Part shown: positions 1-7,637 of the stretch, piece by piece
How the letters are laid out: each line of letters opens with the position of its first letter
Numbering within the stretch: the stretch's first letter is position 1
From: Terriglobia bacterium
GTDB lineage: Bacteria > Acidobacteriota > Terriglobia > Bryobacterales > Bryobacteraceae
DNA length: 41,114 nt
Direction of reading: 5' to 3'
Assembly (NCBI GenBank): GCA_020073365.1
Contig: JAIQFL010000066.1
Span: 1 to 41,114 of the forward strand
The notes under the pieces: model-generated
Seen by the model: only the letters and a program-made list of their open reading frames with translations
Databases searched by the model: none
What the model was told of the DNA's origin: nothing
Translations under genes and position numbers: made by a program

Positions 1-2
1 TT

Positions 3-22
3 CTCTCCGGAGAACCGGAGAG
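3..22. terminator. 8-bp hairpin at the left edge, terminator-like
   Basis: CTCTCCGG and CCGGAGAG form a perfect 8-bp stem around an AGAA tetraloop. No T-run follows on the plus strand, so it is at best the end of a gene lying to the left of the window, or a REP-like element. Confidence 0.3.
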
Positions 23-126
23 GCTTCATTGGCTACCCCAACGCCCTTGCACCCGGATTCCGTTTTCGCAATAATACGGCAAGATCCACAGAGTTAGGAT
101 GGTTCCTCACCGACAGGAGATCTGCC

Positions 127-450
127 GTGCGAAGCGCTTTGGTAGCCGCCCTGGTAGCACGCGCTGAGAATTCCCTAAAAGCCCGGGTTCGCAGGTTCCT
201 GCGCGGGCTGTCGTCCGATGAGCTGCAGTTCATCGCCTCTTTTCTGGGGGGGTGCATCCTGGAATCCACGGGGAGTCCGCACCGTTTCGAGTCGATTTCC
301 AGGGGGCTTTCGGCACTTCAGGGGCAGGGACTCGCGGATTGCCAGTCGCAAGACCGCGATTTGAAAGTGATCCTTCTGCGGGAGTATCTGTGCCGCAGAG
401 GGGCACAACAGATTTTCCTCCCAGAGCGCAGCGAGGCTCGCTCCGCCTAG
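127..450 (+). CDS. small hypothetical protein, 107 aa
   Basis: No function recognised. The GTG start is supported by an AGGAG Shine-Dalgarno at 115-119, 7 nt upstream. The protein has a basic N-terminal helix (about residues 10-28) followed by LSSDELQFIASFLGGCILES, an amphipathic stretch that resembles small acidobacterial proteins of unknown role from memory, not from a search. No signal peptide or membrane segment is seen. It converges with the glycosyltransferase gene and the two stop codons overlap by 4 nt. The good ribosome site is the main reason to accept it; antisense spurious frames are common in this GC-rich DNA. Confidence 0.55.
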   Translation: MRSALVAALVARAENSLKARVRRFLRGLSSDELQFIASFLGGCILESTGSPHRFESISRGLSALQGQGLADCQSQDRDLKVILLREYLCRRGAQQIFLPERSEARSA

Positions 451-1955
451 TCCGGCCTGGCGGGATTCACGAAGACATCCACCCACTGCCCCCGTCGCTC
501 AAAGTGCGCCTTCAGGGGCAGTGGAATCCGCTGTCGGAACTCCGCCCTGGTGGGGCTCGGAGTATCCGCAAAGAAACGCCGCCAGAACCTGGCCAGCGGT
601 TGGAAGTGCATCAAGCTGAAGCGTGGGTCCCAGCTTCGAGAAAAAGCCACCAGCACCTGCACCTTGCTCCAGTCGATGGCTCCGAGCGTCTCCGGCGCGA
701 AATCGGGTAGCGTCCGCACCCCCATTCCGCGGCTCACGAAACCCAACTCTGGCCGGGACAGTTCCGCGGTCAGGGGCCAAACGGTATGCACGCTGGCGCT
801 GGGGTGCCACCTCGCCAGATAGTCAGCCGTCTCGGAGTGCAGCCTGAGAAAGTCCGCGAACGCCAGGTTGTCTTCGTATGGGAAGGGGTATGGGGGGTTG
901 AGAAAATTGCAGGCCGCCAGTCCCGCCAGCAGTACCAGCGAGCAAACCATCCGCGGAGCCGGGCGGTAGAGAGAGAGCCCCGCGGCCATGGCCGAGTAGA
1001 GGATGGGTATCACCGGCAGGAGATAGCGTTCCAGCGCCGCGCCGCCGAGCACGGTCAGCATCACGATATGGACCGCCACCAGGAGCCAGGCGACCCGCCA
1101 CGCACGGCTCTGGAAGATCCGGCTCCTGCGCCAGGCATACACCACCGCAATGGTTCCCACCCAATGCAGGTTGGCGACGAACAGGTAGTAGAGGCGCCGC
1201 AGCAAGGTTGTGGCGAGCCTGATGGGATTCAACGGGTACAGCAGATTGTAGCGAACCCAATCCGCGTTTCCCGCCCAGTGGCCGGTGCTCCGGGCGAGGA
1301 CCAGGATCCAGACCGAGAGCAGCATCACCGGCACGGCGAAGGAAACGGCATCGCGCCAGCGCCGTTCGTATGCCAGCCAACAGGCAAGAGACAGCGGCAC
1401 CACCACTCCCGTCTCCTTCACCAGAACCAACACGACGCAGACCGCGGCACAGGGCCAGATCCGGTCCTGAAGGAAGAACAGCAGCGCAAGAGTGGTGAAC
1501 AACATCGCCGGTGCGTCCAGTTGCGCCAGCATGGCTTGGGCAAAAAAAAGCGGGGAAGCGCACAAAAGGCCGGCCGCCAGGAAGGCTGGCGAGCCCCGGA
1601 CTTCCCGGGAGAGTTCGATGGCCAGCAGGAATGTCGCCAGCACGCCGAACGATGCCAGCAGGAGCATGGCGAGGCGCGTCGAGGCGGGATGGTAACCGGC
1701 CATACGCCAGACCGCCGCCAGGTAACCCATCACCGCGGGCGGATGGATGATCGGCGTGGCCGAATGGGAAATCCAGGAGCCGCCGTGCAGGATATCGAGC
1801 GCCGCGGGGATGTACCAGCCGGCTTCGTCCCAAAAGTAAGGCAGGGTAACCAGGGGGAGATGACTCAGGACCACGATCAGTGCGAAGAACAGGAAGAAGA
1901 CCACGTAAACGCCCGGGCGGATCGTTCGGCGGGCTCCTCCACGGAACGGTTGCAT
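447..1955 (-). CDS. GT39/ArnT-like integral membrane glycosyltransferase
   Basis: This 502-aa protein is rich in hydrophobic helices, with roughly ten to twelve membrane spans. The first luminal loop after helix 1 carries LPYFWDEAGWY, where the DE pair is the usual metal/catalytic acidic motif of polyprenyl-phosphate-sugar dependent transferases (PMT/ArnT, GT-C fold). A soluble C-terminal part (about residues 370-502) follows. Such enzymes move a sugar from a lipid-linked donor to a protein or envelope glycolipid on the outer face of the cytoplasmic membrane. The gene starts 9 nt after the stop of the DUF3467 gene, so the two are probably co-transcribed. Donor and acceptor cannot be read from the sequence. 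Confidence 0.8.
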   Translation of the reverse strand: MQPFRGGARRTIRPGVYVVFFLFFALIVVLSHLPLVTLPYFWDEAGWYIPAALDILHGGSWISHSATPIIHPPAVMGYLAAVWRMAGYHPASTRLAMLLLASFGVLATFLLAIELSREVRGSPAFLAAGLLCASPLFFAQAMLAQLDAPAMLFTTLALLFFLQDRIWPCAAVCVVLVLVKETGVVVPLSLACWLAYERRWRDAVSFAVPVMLLSVWILVLARSTGHWAGNADWVRYNLLYPLNPIRLATTLLRRLYYLFVANLHWVGTIAVVYAWRRSRIFQSRAWRVAWLLVAVHIVMLTVLGGAALERYLLPVIPILYSAMAAGLSLYRPAPRMVCSLVLLAGLAACNFLNPPYPFPYEDNLAFADFLRLHSETADYLARWHPSASVHTVWPLTAELSRPELGFVSRGMGVRTLPDFAPETLGAIDWSKVQVLVAFSRSWDPRFSLMHFQPLARFWRRFFADTPSPTRAEFRQRIPLPLKAHFERRGQWVDVFVNPARPD

Positions 1956-1964
1956 AGTCCCGAT

Positions 1965-2258
1965 TTACTGTATGATGCCGCCGGGCGTCTGCGGCTCCAG
2001 CCGGATTTCGCCGAAGGCCGACTCGTACTGGGTCACATTCTGCTGAAGCACGTTGAGCAGCGCCTTGGCCTGTTGCGGGCTGACGTAAATGCCCTGGAAA
2101 TTCTGAATCGACACGCTGTCCGGAGCGGTCTGGTTCACTCGCCCGAACAGAAGAAAGAAATCCCAGAGATTCACCCGTACCTGCACGCTGTTGGCGTAGT
2201 TCTCGCGGTAGTCGGCTGTATTGATTAACTGAATCTTGGGAGCGGGCTGCTGAGTCAT
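1965..2258 (-). CDS. DUF3467 family protein, 97 aa
   Basis: A short soluble protein of the DUF3467 type, recognised by the pattern YANSVQVRVNLWDFFLLFGR and the later FQGIYVSPQQAKALLNVLQQN. The family has no known biochemical role. The ATG at 2258 is chosen because the conserved part begins directly after it; the longer open frame upstream is low-complexity and basic. No Shine-Dalgarno is seen; TACCCT lies 7 nt before the ATG, a weak candidate -10 for a leaderless message. It is followed 9 nt later by the GT39-like gene. Confidence 0.75.
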   Translation of the reverse strand: MTQQPAPKIQLINTADYRENYANSVQVRVNLWDFFLLFGRVNQTAPDSVSIQNFQGIYVSPQQAKALLNVLQQNVTQYESAFGEIRLEPQTPGGIIQ

Positions 2259-2420
2259 AGCTAACAGGGTAACACCCGCCGATCCGGGAATTGCCCGATT
2301 GCGTTTACCGCCGAAAGCGCGATTCCGGTCCGAATGCGCACGAGATTGTTTAAGAATCTTTACGTTTTTGGTACAACCCGTGCTCTGTATTCTGCGTCGG
2401 ATGGAATGAGGGAGAGAGCC

Positions 2421-2603
2421 ATGAAAGCACTCGTTGAGAATCACACCAAGGGGCAGGCGCACTGCCCAATTTGCACCCATACCGTCCCCGCCGACATCGA
2501 AATAAAGGGAAAGTTCCCGCGGGTCACCCCGGGGCAGAGATGCCCGCGTTGCCGGTCGTCGCTGGATGTAGCTGTGGTGATCCAGATTCCGGAAGCAGCT
2601 TAG
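2421..2603 (+). CDS. small two-CxxC (zinc-ribbon-like) protein, 60 aa
   Basis: The protein has CPIC near residue 14 and CPRC near residue 42, which looks like a minimal zinc ribbon. It has no membrane segment. The ATG at 2421 is preceded by GAGGGAGAGA at about 2408, a good ribosome site, so this start is preferred over the ATG at 2334. It lies divergent from the DUF3467 gene and upstream of another CxxC protein on the same strand, with a 95-nt gap. The function is unknown. Confidence 0.6.
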   Translation: MKALVENHTKGQAHCPICTHTVPADIEIKGKFPRVTPGQRCPRCRSSLDVAVVIQIPEAA

Positions 2604-2698
2604 GCCCAGTACGTGCCTTAAATGTTACGTACTGGCTAAAGTTTAGGTTGTTTCGGGGGAGCGATTTCTGCCATAGTGGGATTAGCGTTGAGGGCGAT

Positions 2699-2923
2699 AT
2701 GAGACGGAAGGTACCAGCAAAACCCGAGATCGTGGTAGCACCAGAGATTCTGGAACAGGCCAAGCGCGCATTTTCGCCGGACCGCCTGAAGAAACTCCCC
2801 ACATGCTCGGTTTGCGGCGCGGAGACTTCGAGCGTGGCCAGCGAGCCGCTATGCTGGGTATGCCGCCGTCTCAAGATCAGCGCCTGGCGCGAGATCGAAC
2901 AGCAGATGCCCGCCCAGGAGTAG
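2699..2923 (+). CDS. small CxxC...CxxC protein, 74 aa
   Basis: The protein contains CSVCGAETSS and later CWVCRR, a pair of CxxC knuckles 16 residues apart typical of small treble-clef or zinc-finger proteins. The N-terminus is basic (MRRKVPAKPE). The ATG at 2699 has GAGGG five nt upstream. The gene converges with the ABC-F gene; stop codons are 20 nt apart. Its role is unknown; a nucleic-acid-binding or redox role is only a guess from the cysteine pattern. Confidence 0.6.
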   Translation: MRRKVPAKPEIVVAPEILEQAKRAFSPDRLKKLPTCSVCGAETSSVASEPLCWVCRRLKISAWREIEQQMPAQE

Positions 2924-2942
2924 CCCGGGGAGTAACGCCCCC

Positions 2943-4871
2943 TCACCTATTAGCTTCAATCAGTTGCGCCACTTCCTCCCACTCCCCCAGGAGGGACACC
3001 AGTTCGCCACGCCGCGCATCCAGCAACTCCGACAGGCGCTTGGTTTCCTCCGCGCTGACATAGGAAGCAAGGGCGGCCTCATAGTCGGCGATCTCGGCTT
3101 CGAGTTTGGTGACCTCGAGTTCGATTTCGCCCTGGCGCTCCTTCATGCGGCGCAGCTTAATGGGATTCAAGCGGCCCTGCCGGGCTGTGGCGGGCTCAGT
3201 CTCGCCCGGTTCTTCAGGAGTTGCGGCCACGGTCTCAACGGCCTCCGGCTGGCCGGGATTGGGCCCCGCCCCACTTTTCCGCCAAAGGTAGTCTTCATAG
3301 TTGCCGGGGAAAACGTGTACGCGGCCGCTCTCCACCTCAAAGACTCGGGTCGCCAGCTTGTCGATGAAGTACCGGTCGTGGGAGACGAAAACCACCGTAC
3401 CGCTATACTCCTCGAGGGCCGTCAGCAGGACGTCCTTGGCGCGCATGTCCAGGTGATTGGTGGGCTCGTCCAACAACAGGAAATTCGAAGGCATCATCAG
3501 CATGCGGGCCAACGCATAGCGGTTGCGCTCACCTCCCGAAAGCACTCCGATGGTCTTGAAGACGTCGTCTTCGGAGAACAGGAAACAACCCAGGATACTG
3601 CGTAATTCCTGGTTATTGGCGCGTGGCGCAACCATCGCCATGTCGTCGATCATGCGGGCGTCGGGATCCAGCTCCTTGTATTGGTCCTGCGCGAAGTAGT
3701 CCGGTTGCGCGTTGTGGCCCAGGGTATAGGCGCCGGCGCTGACCGGCTCGGCCCCGGCCAGGAGCTTGATCAGCGTCGACTTGCCGGCGCCGTTCACACC
3801 CACCAGAGCCACCCGCTCGCCGCGCTCGATGATGAAATCCACCTCGGAAAAGACCAGGAGGTCGCCGTAGCTCTTGGCGACATTCTTGAATTCCGCTACC
3901 ACCCGGCCGCTCGGTTTCGGCTGGGGAAATTTGAAGTGAATGGTCTTTTCTTCGGGCGGAATCTCAATCTTTTCGATCTTCTCCAGTTCCTTGATCCGGC
4001 TCTGCACCTGCTTGGCTTTGGTGGCCTGGTAGCGGAAGCGGTTGATGAACGCCTCAAGCTGGCGGATTCTGTCCTGCTGGTTCTCGTAGGCGGCCTGGAG
4101 CTGCGCCCGCCGCTCCGTCTTTTGCAGATCGTAACGAGTGTATCCGCCGGTATAGAAGTGCAGGTCCTTGTTCCAGAGCTCGGCGATTTTGCGCACGGTG
4201 ACGTCCAGAAAATACCGGTCGTGCGAGACCAGGACGAAGGCGTTGGGGTAGGAAAGCAGGTACTCTTCGAGCCAGTTGCGCGCCTCCAGGTCGAGATGAT
4301 TGGTGGGTTCGTCCAGGAGCAGCAGGTTGGGCTTTTCGAGCAGCAGCTTGGCAAGCGCGATGCGCATTTGCCAGCCGCCCGAAAACTCCTCGGTGCGGCG
4401 CTTCCAGTCGCGCTGCGAGAACCCGAGGCCGGAAAGCACGCTTCCCACCTGGGCTTCGATGGCATAGCCGTCGCGCGCGCGAAACTCGCCGTCCACGCGA
4501 TGGAAGCGCTCGGCCACCTGGGTGTATTCCGGGCTTGCGGGGTCCAGTTCAGCCATGCGGTGAGCGAGGTGCTCCTGCTCGTCCTCCAGGGCGCGCAACT
4601 CCGAAAACACGGTCATGCACTCGGCAAAGACCGTGCGGCCGGAAAGCGTGAGGCCCTCCTGCGGGAGATACCCGAGGGTGACGCCTTTCTGCATCGTAAG
4701 GCTGCCGGAATCGAGGCCTTCGATACCTGCCAACACCTTCAGGAGGGAAGACTTACCGGTGCCGTTAGCACCCACAAGGCCCGCCCGCTCATGGGGCGTG
4801 ACGAGCCAATCTACGTGTTCGAAGAGGATTTTGGGGCCGTAGCGCTTTCCCGCCCCCGTGAGTTGAATCAT
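2943..4871 (-). CDS. ABC-F family ATPase (Uup/YbiT-like)
   Basis: This 642-aa soluble protein has two ABC ATPase cassettes and no membrane domain, which is the ABC-F layout. Cassette 1 has Walker A GANGTGKSS (34-42), a variant signature FSGGW and LLLDEPTNHLD. Cassette 2 has GVNGAGKST, LSGGERNR and LLLDEPTNHLD, then VSHDRYF. A charged linker with RIKELEKIEKIE joins them, and residues about 570-642 form a C-terminal coiled coil as in Uup-type proteins. ABC-F proteins bind the ribosomal E site and relieve stalling or confer antibiotic protection; which applies here is not visible. The leader holds a 13-bp hairpin followed by a T-run. Confidence 0.9.
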   Translation of the reverse strand: MIQLTGAGKRYGPKILFEHVDWLVTPHERAGLVGANGTGKSSLLKVLAGIEGLDSGSLTMQKGVTLGYLPQEGLTLSGRTVFAECMTVFSELRALEDEQEHLAHRMAELDPASPEYTQVAERFHRVDGEFRARDGYAIEAQVGSVLSGLGFSQRDWKRRTEEFSGGWQMRIALAKLLLEKPNLLLLDEPTNHLDLEARNWLEEYLLSYPNAFVLVSHDRYFLDVTVRKIAELWNKDLHFYTGGYTRYDLQKTERRAQLQAAYENQQDRIRQLEAFINRFRYQATKAKQVQSRIKELEKIEKIEIPPEEKTIHFKFPQPKPSGRVVAEFKNVAKSYGDLLVFSEVDFIIERGERVALVGVNGAGKSTLIKLLAGAEPVSAGAYTLGHNAQPDYFAQDQYKELDPDARMIDDMAMVAPRANNQELRSILGCFLFSEDDVFKTIGVLSGGERNRYALARMLMMPSNFLLLDEPTNHLDMRAKDVLLTALEEYSGTVVFVSHDRYFIDKLATRVFEVESGRVHVFPGNYEDYLWRKSGAGPNPGQPEAVETVAATPEEPGETEPATARQGRLNPIKLRRMKERQGEIELEVTKLEAEIADYEAALASYVSAEETKRLSELLDARRGELVSLLGEWEEVAQLIEANR

Positions 4872-4919
4872 TGAGACTGAATGTCCATTCTAGCGAGGAA
4901 CGGTCCGGGGTGGGCCGCC

Positions 4920-4967
4920 AAAAAGAGGACTCCGGAAACGCGGGGCCCGACGTACCGCGTTTCCGGA
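4920..4967 (-). terminator. 13-bp stem with T-run, intrinsic terminator or leader attenuator
   Basis: TCCGGAAACGCGG (4931-4943) and its exact complement (4955-4967) enclose an 11-nt loop. Read on the minus strand the stem is followed five nt later by TTTTT. It can end the CPBP protease transcript or act as an attenuator ahead of the ABC-F gene. Confidence 0.55.
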
Positions 4968-5034
4968 GCCGAGACAGGGAGAAGGAAATCTTCTGAGCCT
5001 GTCAAATCCTGTGACGCACGCGGGCGGAATTCGG

Positions 5035-5715
5035 TTATAGCCAGTATTGCCACTGGCCTGCGATCAGGACGTAAGCGGACAGCAAAGCGTTGGTAACTGC
5101 GTGCGCCAGGATGCAGTCTGCCAGGCTCTTGCTTCTGACCATCCACCACCCGTAAATCACACCAGCCACCAGGCCTACGTCCCAGTAGGCACCATGCTCG
5201 GAGGCGAATAGCACTACGACGATCCAAAACGCGGCCGGTGCGTACTGGCCCAACGGTACCTTCTGAAATTCGGGGTGAATGAGCCACCGCATCAGCCACC
5301 CGCGCCAGAACAGTTCTTCCAGGATGGGGACGAGCGCCGCGCTGCTCAGGGTCCGCGTGATGGTGAACCAATCGCTCCGTTGCAGACTGGCAGGGAGCGA
5401 ACTTACCGCAGACCCGGTCATGAAGTTCCGGAATAGCCAGTGATCCCGGTAGCCGAACAGGATGTCTGGACCGATCCAGATGAGAAAGACCGCCATGCCC
5501 AAGCCGATGCTTGCCAGCGGAAACGACGGCCGAAGTGAAACGAACCGCCGTGAAACCAGAAGCAGGATGAGCAGGACTGCTACAAAGCGGATCGGGTAGA
5601 ACACCTGGGGCGGCAGGGCGATGGCGCGCTCCAACTGCATGAGGCTGACAAAGGCCCCGAACGGGGCCACATAGGCAGCGGTTGCCAGCCGGCTCGAACT
5701 TGGAGGGGGCGGCAT
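5035..5715 (-). CDS. CPBP/CAAX-type intramembrane metalloprotease
   Basis: A 226-aa multi-pass membrane protein. The three CPBP (Abi/Rce1) motifs are present: EELFWRGW, FASEHGAYWD and LAHAVTNALL, which supply the glutamates and histidines of the intramembrane active site. The overall pattern fits the CAAX-protease-related group sometimes linked to exosortase systems, but no exosortase gene is in the window. The ATG at 5715 (MPPPPSSSR) is chosen because the upstream in-frame part is basic and unlike a membrane protein; no clear ribosome site is seen, so the start is uncertain. It lies 194 nt downstream of hspR on the same strand. Confidence 0.75.
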   Translation of the reverse strand: MPPPPSSSRLATAAYVAPFGAFVSLMQLERAIALPPQVFYPIRFVAVLLILLLVSRRFVSLRPSFPLASIGLGMAVFLIWIGPDILFGYRDHWLFRNFMTGSAVSSLPASLQRSDWFTITRTLSSAALVPILEELFWRGWLMRWLIHPEFQKVPLGQYAPAAFWIVVVLFASEHGAYWDVGLVAGVIYGWWMVRSKSLADCILAHAVTNALLSAYVLIAGQWQYWL

Positions 5716-5909
5716 GAAAGGCAGTCGGCAGCTCGGGCGAAGCGAACTTTCCGATGTTACCGCATTTACCGCGTCCCATGCCGATCTTAGCCTTAGCCAA
5801 GAGCCCGGACCGGCGTTCAGGCGGCTGGGCAGGAAGAGCGCGACCAAGGGGTCGCGCGCGGGCGTCCGCCCCACTTTTGGCGACAGAAGACGATCGTCTG
5901 TCTCATTGA

Positions 5910-6308
5910 CTACTTGCGACGGCTGGGAGAGGCCGGCGGGCGGGCGTTGATCACCGGGATGAGAGAGTTGCGCTCATCGGCTTCGGGCTGCCTGGCGGTG
6001 CGCGCAGCCAGTTCGCGATTGAGGGTGGATATGAACTCCTGAATCTGCGACTGCATCTCGCCCATCTTCTCACGCATGTTGAGAATGATCTCGACGCCGG
6101 CAAGGTTGACTCCCAGGTCGCGAGTGAGGTGCAAGATGACCTCCAGCCGCTCCAGGTCTTCGTCGGTGTAAAGCCGCGTGTTCCCTTCACTGCGGGACGG
6201 CTTGAGCAGTCCCTCCCGCTCATACAGCCGGAGCGTTTGGGGATGGATCTCGTACTGTTCCGCCACCACGGAGATCATGTAAGCCGCTCTTGATTTACCT
6301 CTTGCCAT
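5910..6308 (-). CDS. hspR: MerR-family heat-shock repressor HspR
   Basis: A 132-aa protein with an N-terminal MerR winged helix: YMISVVAEQYEIHPQTLRLY, then EREGLLKPSRSEGNTRLYT and the LERLEVILHLTRDLGVNLAGVE segment, followed by a short coiled coil (about 75-100). This matches HspR, which represses dnaK operons by binding HAIR sites (CTTGAGT-N7-ACTCAAG), with DnaK as co-repressor in actinobacteria. It is the last gene of dnaK-dnaJ-hspR, 31 nt after dnaJ, consistent with feedback control. The loop has no cysteine-rich metal site, so a metal-sensing MerR is unlikely. Confidence 0.88.
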   Translation of the reverse strand: MARGKSRAAYMISVVAEQYEIHPQTLRLYEREGLLKPSRSEGNTRLYTDEDLERLEVILHLTRDLGVNLAGVEIILNMREKMGEMQSQIQEFISTLNRELAARTARQPEADERNSLIPVINARPPASPSRRK

Positions 6309-6339
6309 GAGTACCCCAGTCAGTCCCTAGTGCTAGTTC

Positions 6340-7515
6340 CTAGTGCTCGACCTTGGACCAAATCTCCTGTCGCGGGTCGTCGGGATGGAGCGCCTTGAGT
6401 TCCCGAAGGATTTCCTTGGTGCGCTCATCGCGCGGTTCGGGCGCCTGGATGGCCACCTCGACAATCTGGTCGCCGCGCTGGTTGGTGCGCGAATTCAGGA
6501 CGCCCTTCTCCCGCAGACGGAATCGCTGGCCGGTGTGGGTGCCCTGCGGGATCTTCAAGAGGGTTCGGCCGTCGATGGTGGGCACTTCGATCTTGGAACC
6601 AAGCGCCGCCTCCCACACCGCGATCGGCACCTTGATTTCAATGTCATCGCCTTCCCGGTGAAAGAAGGGATGTTCCTCGACCTTGGTTGTGATATAGAGG
6701 TCCCCGGGAGGCGCCCCCATGGTCCCTGCATTGCCTTTGCCGGGCACGCGCAGGCGGGAGCCATTGCGCGCGCCGGGCGGAATGCGGACATCCACGGTTT
6801 CGGTACGGGTCACGCGGCCATCGCCGCCGCAGGTGGGACAGGCGTTACGGAGTATTCCGGAACCGCCGCAGCGGGGGCAGGTGAGGTTGAAACGCATCGC
6901 CCCGGCCATCTGGGTCACGTTACCGGTCCCTTTGCATTGCGGACAGGTGACTTCTCCCGTGCCCGTCGAACCCGAGCCGTGGCAGGTCTCGCAAATGTCG
7001 TAGCGCGTGATATTCAAGCGGGTCTGGGTACCTCGGATGGCCTGCCAGAAATCGATATCCATCACGTACTCGAGGTCGCCGCCCTTTTCCGGTTCGGCCT
7101 CCTGGGGGGCTCCGCCGCGCCCGAAAAACTGCGAAAAGACATCGCGGAAGCCGCCCCCGGTTTCGGCCCGGCGCCCGCCCCGGGTCGCCTCCCCGGCAAG
7201 ATCCGAGAAATCGAAACCGCCGAAATCCATTCCGGGATGGGGGGCGTGGCCGGTGGGGCCTCCGGGACTTGCGCCGGGGAAGCCGCTTTCCGAATAGAAG
7301 CCATACTGGTCGTACATCTGCCGCTTCTTCGGATCGCTGAGAATGTCGTAGGCTTCCTGGACCTTCTTGAAGCGCTCCTCAGCGGACTTGTCACCTGGAT
7401 TCAGATCGGGGTGGTGCTTGCGCGCGAGTCTCCGGTAGGACTTGCGGATGTCATCCGCCGAAGCCTTCCGGGGAATCCCGAGCGTATCGTAATAGTCGTG
7501 CTTGGGAGCGGACAT
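6340..7515 (-). CDS. dnaJ: chaperone protein DnaJ
   Basis: This 391-aa protein is a complete class A J-protein. The J domain (about 5-70) has the HPD triplet within [10 protein letters not shown]; a Gly/Phe-rich stretch follows; the zinc domain has four repeats, [24 protein letters not shown] and CPTCGGDG; the C-terminal substrate-binding part includes [16 protein letters not shown]. It stimulates DnaK ATPase and hands over unfolded clients. The ATG at 7515 ([10 protein letters not shown]) starts right before the J domain; the longer frame upstream runs through the intergenic hairpin and is not coding. It sits between dnaK and hspR. Confidence 0.95.
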   Translation of the reverse strand: MSAPKHDYYDTLGIPRKASADDIRKSYRRLARKHHPDLNPGDKSAEERFKKVQEAYDILSDPKKRQMYDQYGFYSESGFPGASPGGPTGHAPHPGMDFGGFDFSDLAGEATRGGRRAETGGGFRDVFSQFFGRGGAPQEAEPEKGGDLEYVMDIDFWQAIRGTQTRLNITRYDICETCHGSGSTGTGEVTCPQCKGTGNVTQMAGAMRFNLTCPRCGGSGILRNACPTCGGDGRVTRTETVDVRIPPGARNGSRLRVPGKGNAGTMGAPPGDLYITTKVEEHPFFHREGDDIEIKVPIAVWEAALGSKIEVPTIDGRTLLKIPQGTHTGQRFRLREKGVLNSRTNQRGDQIVEVAIQAPEPRDERTKEILRELKALHPDDPRQEIWSKVEH

Positions 7516-7525
7516 AAGAGAAACC

Positions 7526-7624
7526 GGGGCCAGGGGCCGGGGGCCAGGGACGGAGGCTCGCTTCGCTCGCGCTTTGTCGAAGTGAGCGAGCGAAGCGAGC
7601 AACCTTTCCCCGGCCCCTGGCCCC
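7526..7624. repeat. nested double inverted repeat between dnaK and dnaJ
   Basis: The outer arms GGGGCCAGGGGCCGGGG (7526-7542) and 7608-7624 are perfect 17-bp complements. The inner arms GCTCGCTTCGCTCGC (7556-7570) and 7586-7600 are perfect 15-bp complements. The transcript would fold into one very stable long stem between the dnaK stop and the dnaJ start. It may stabilise the dnaK 3' end or dampen dnaJ expression. Confidence 0.85.
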
Positions 7625-7637
7625 TGGCCCCTAGTCT

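Noticed and set aside
786..2228. 480-aa plus-strand open frame
   Set aside because: It is antisense to the GT39-like and DUF3467 genes, is rich in Arg, His and Gln, and has no domain. It is a GC-driven shadow.
3681..4874. 397-aa open frame antisense to the ABC-F gene
   Set aside because: The minus-strand protein is complete and conserved; the plus frame has no motif or ribosome site.
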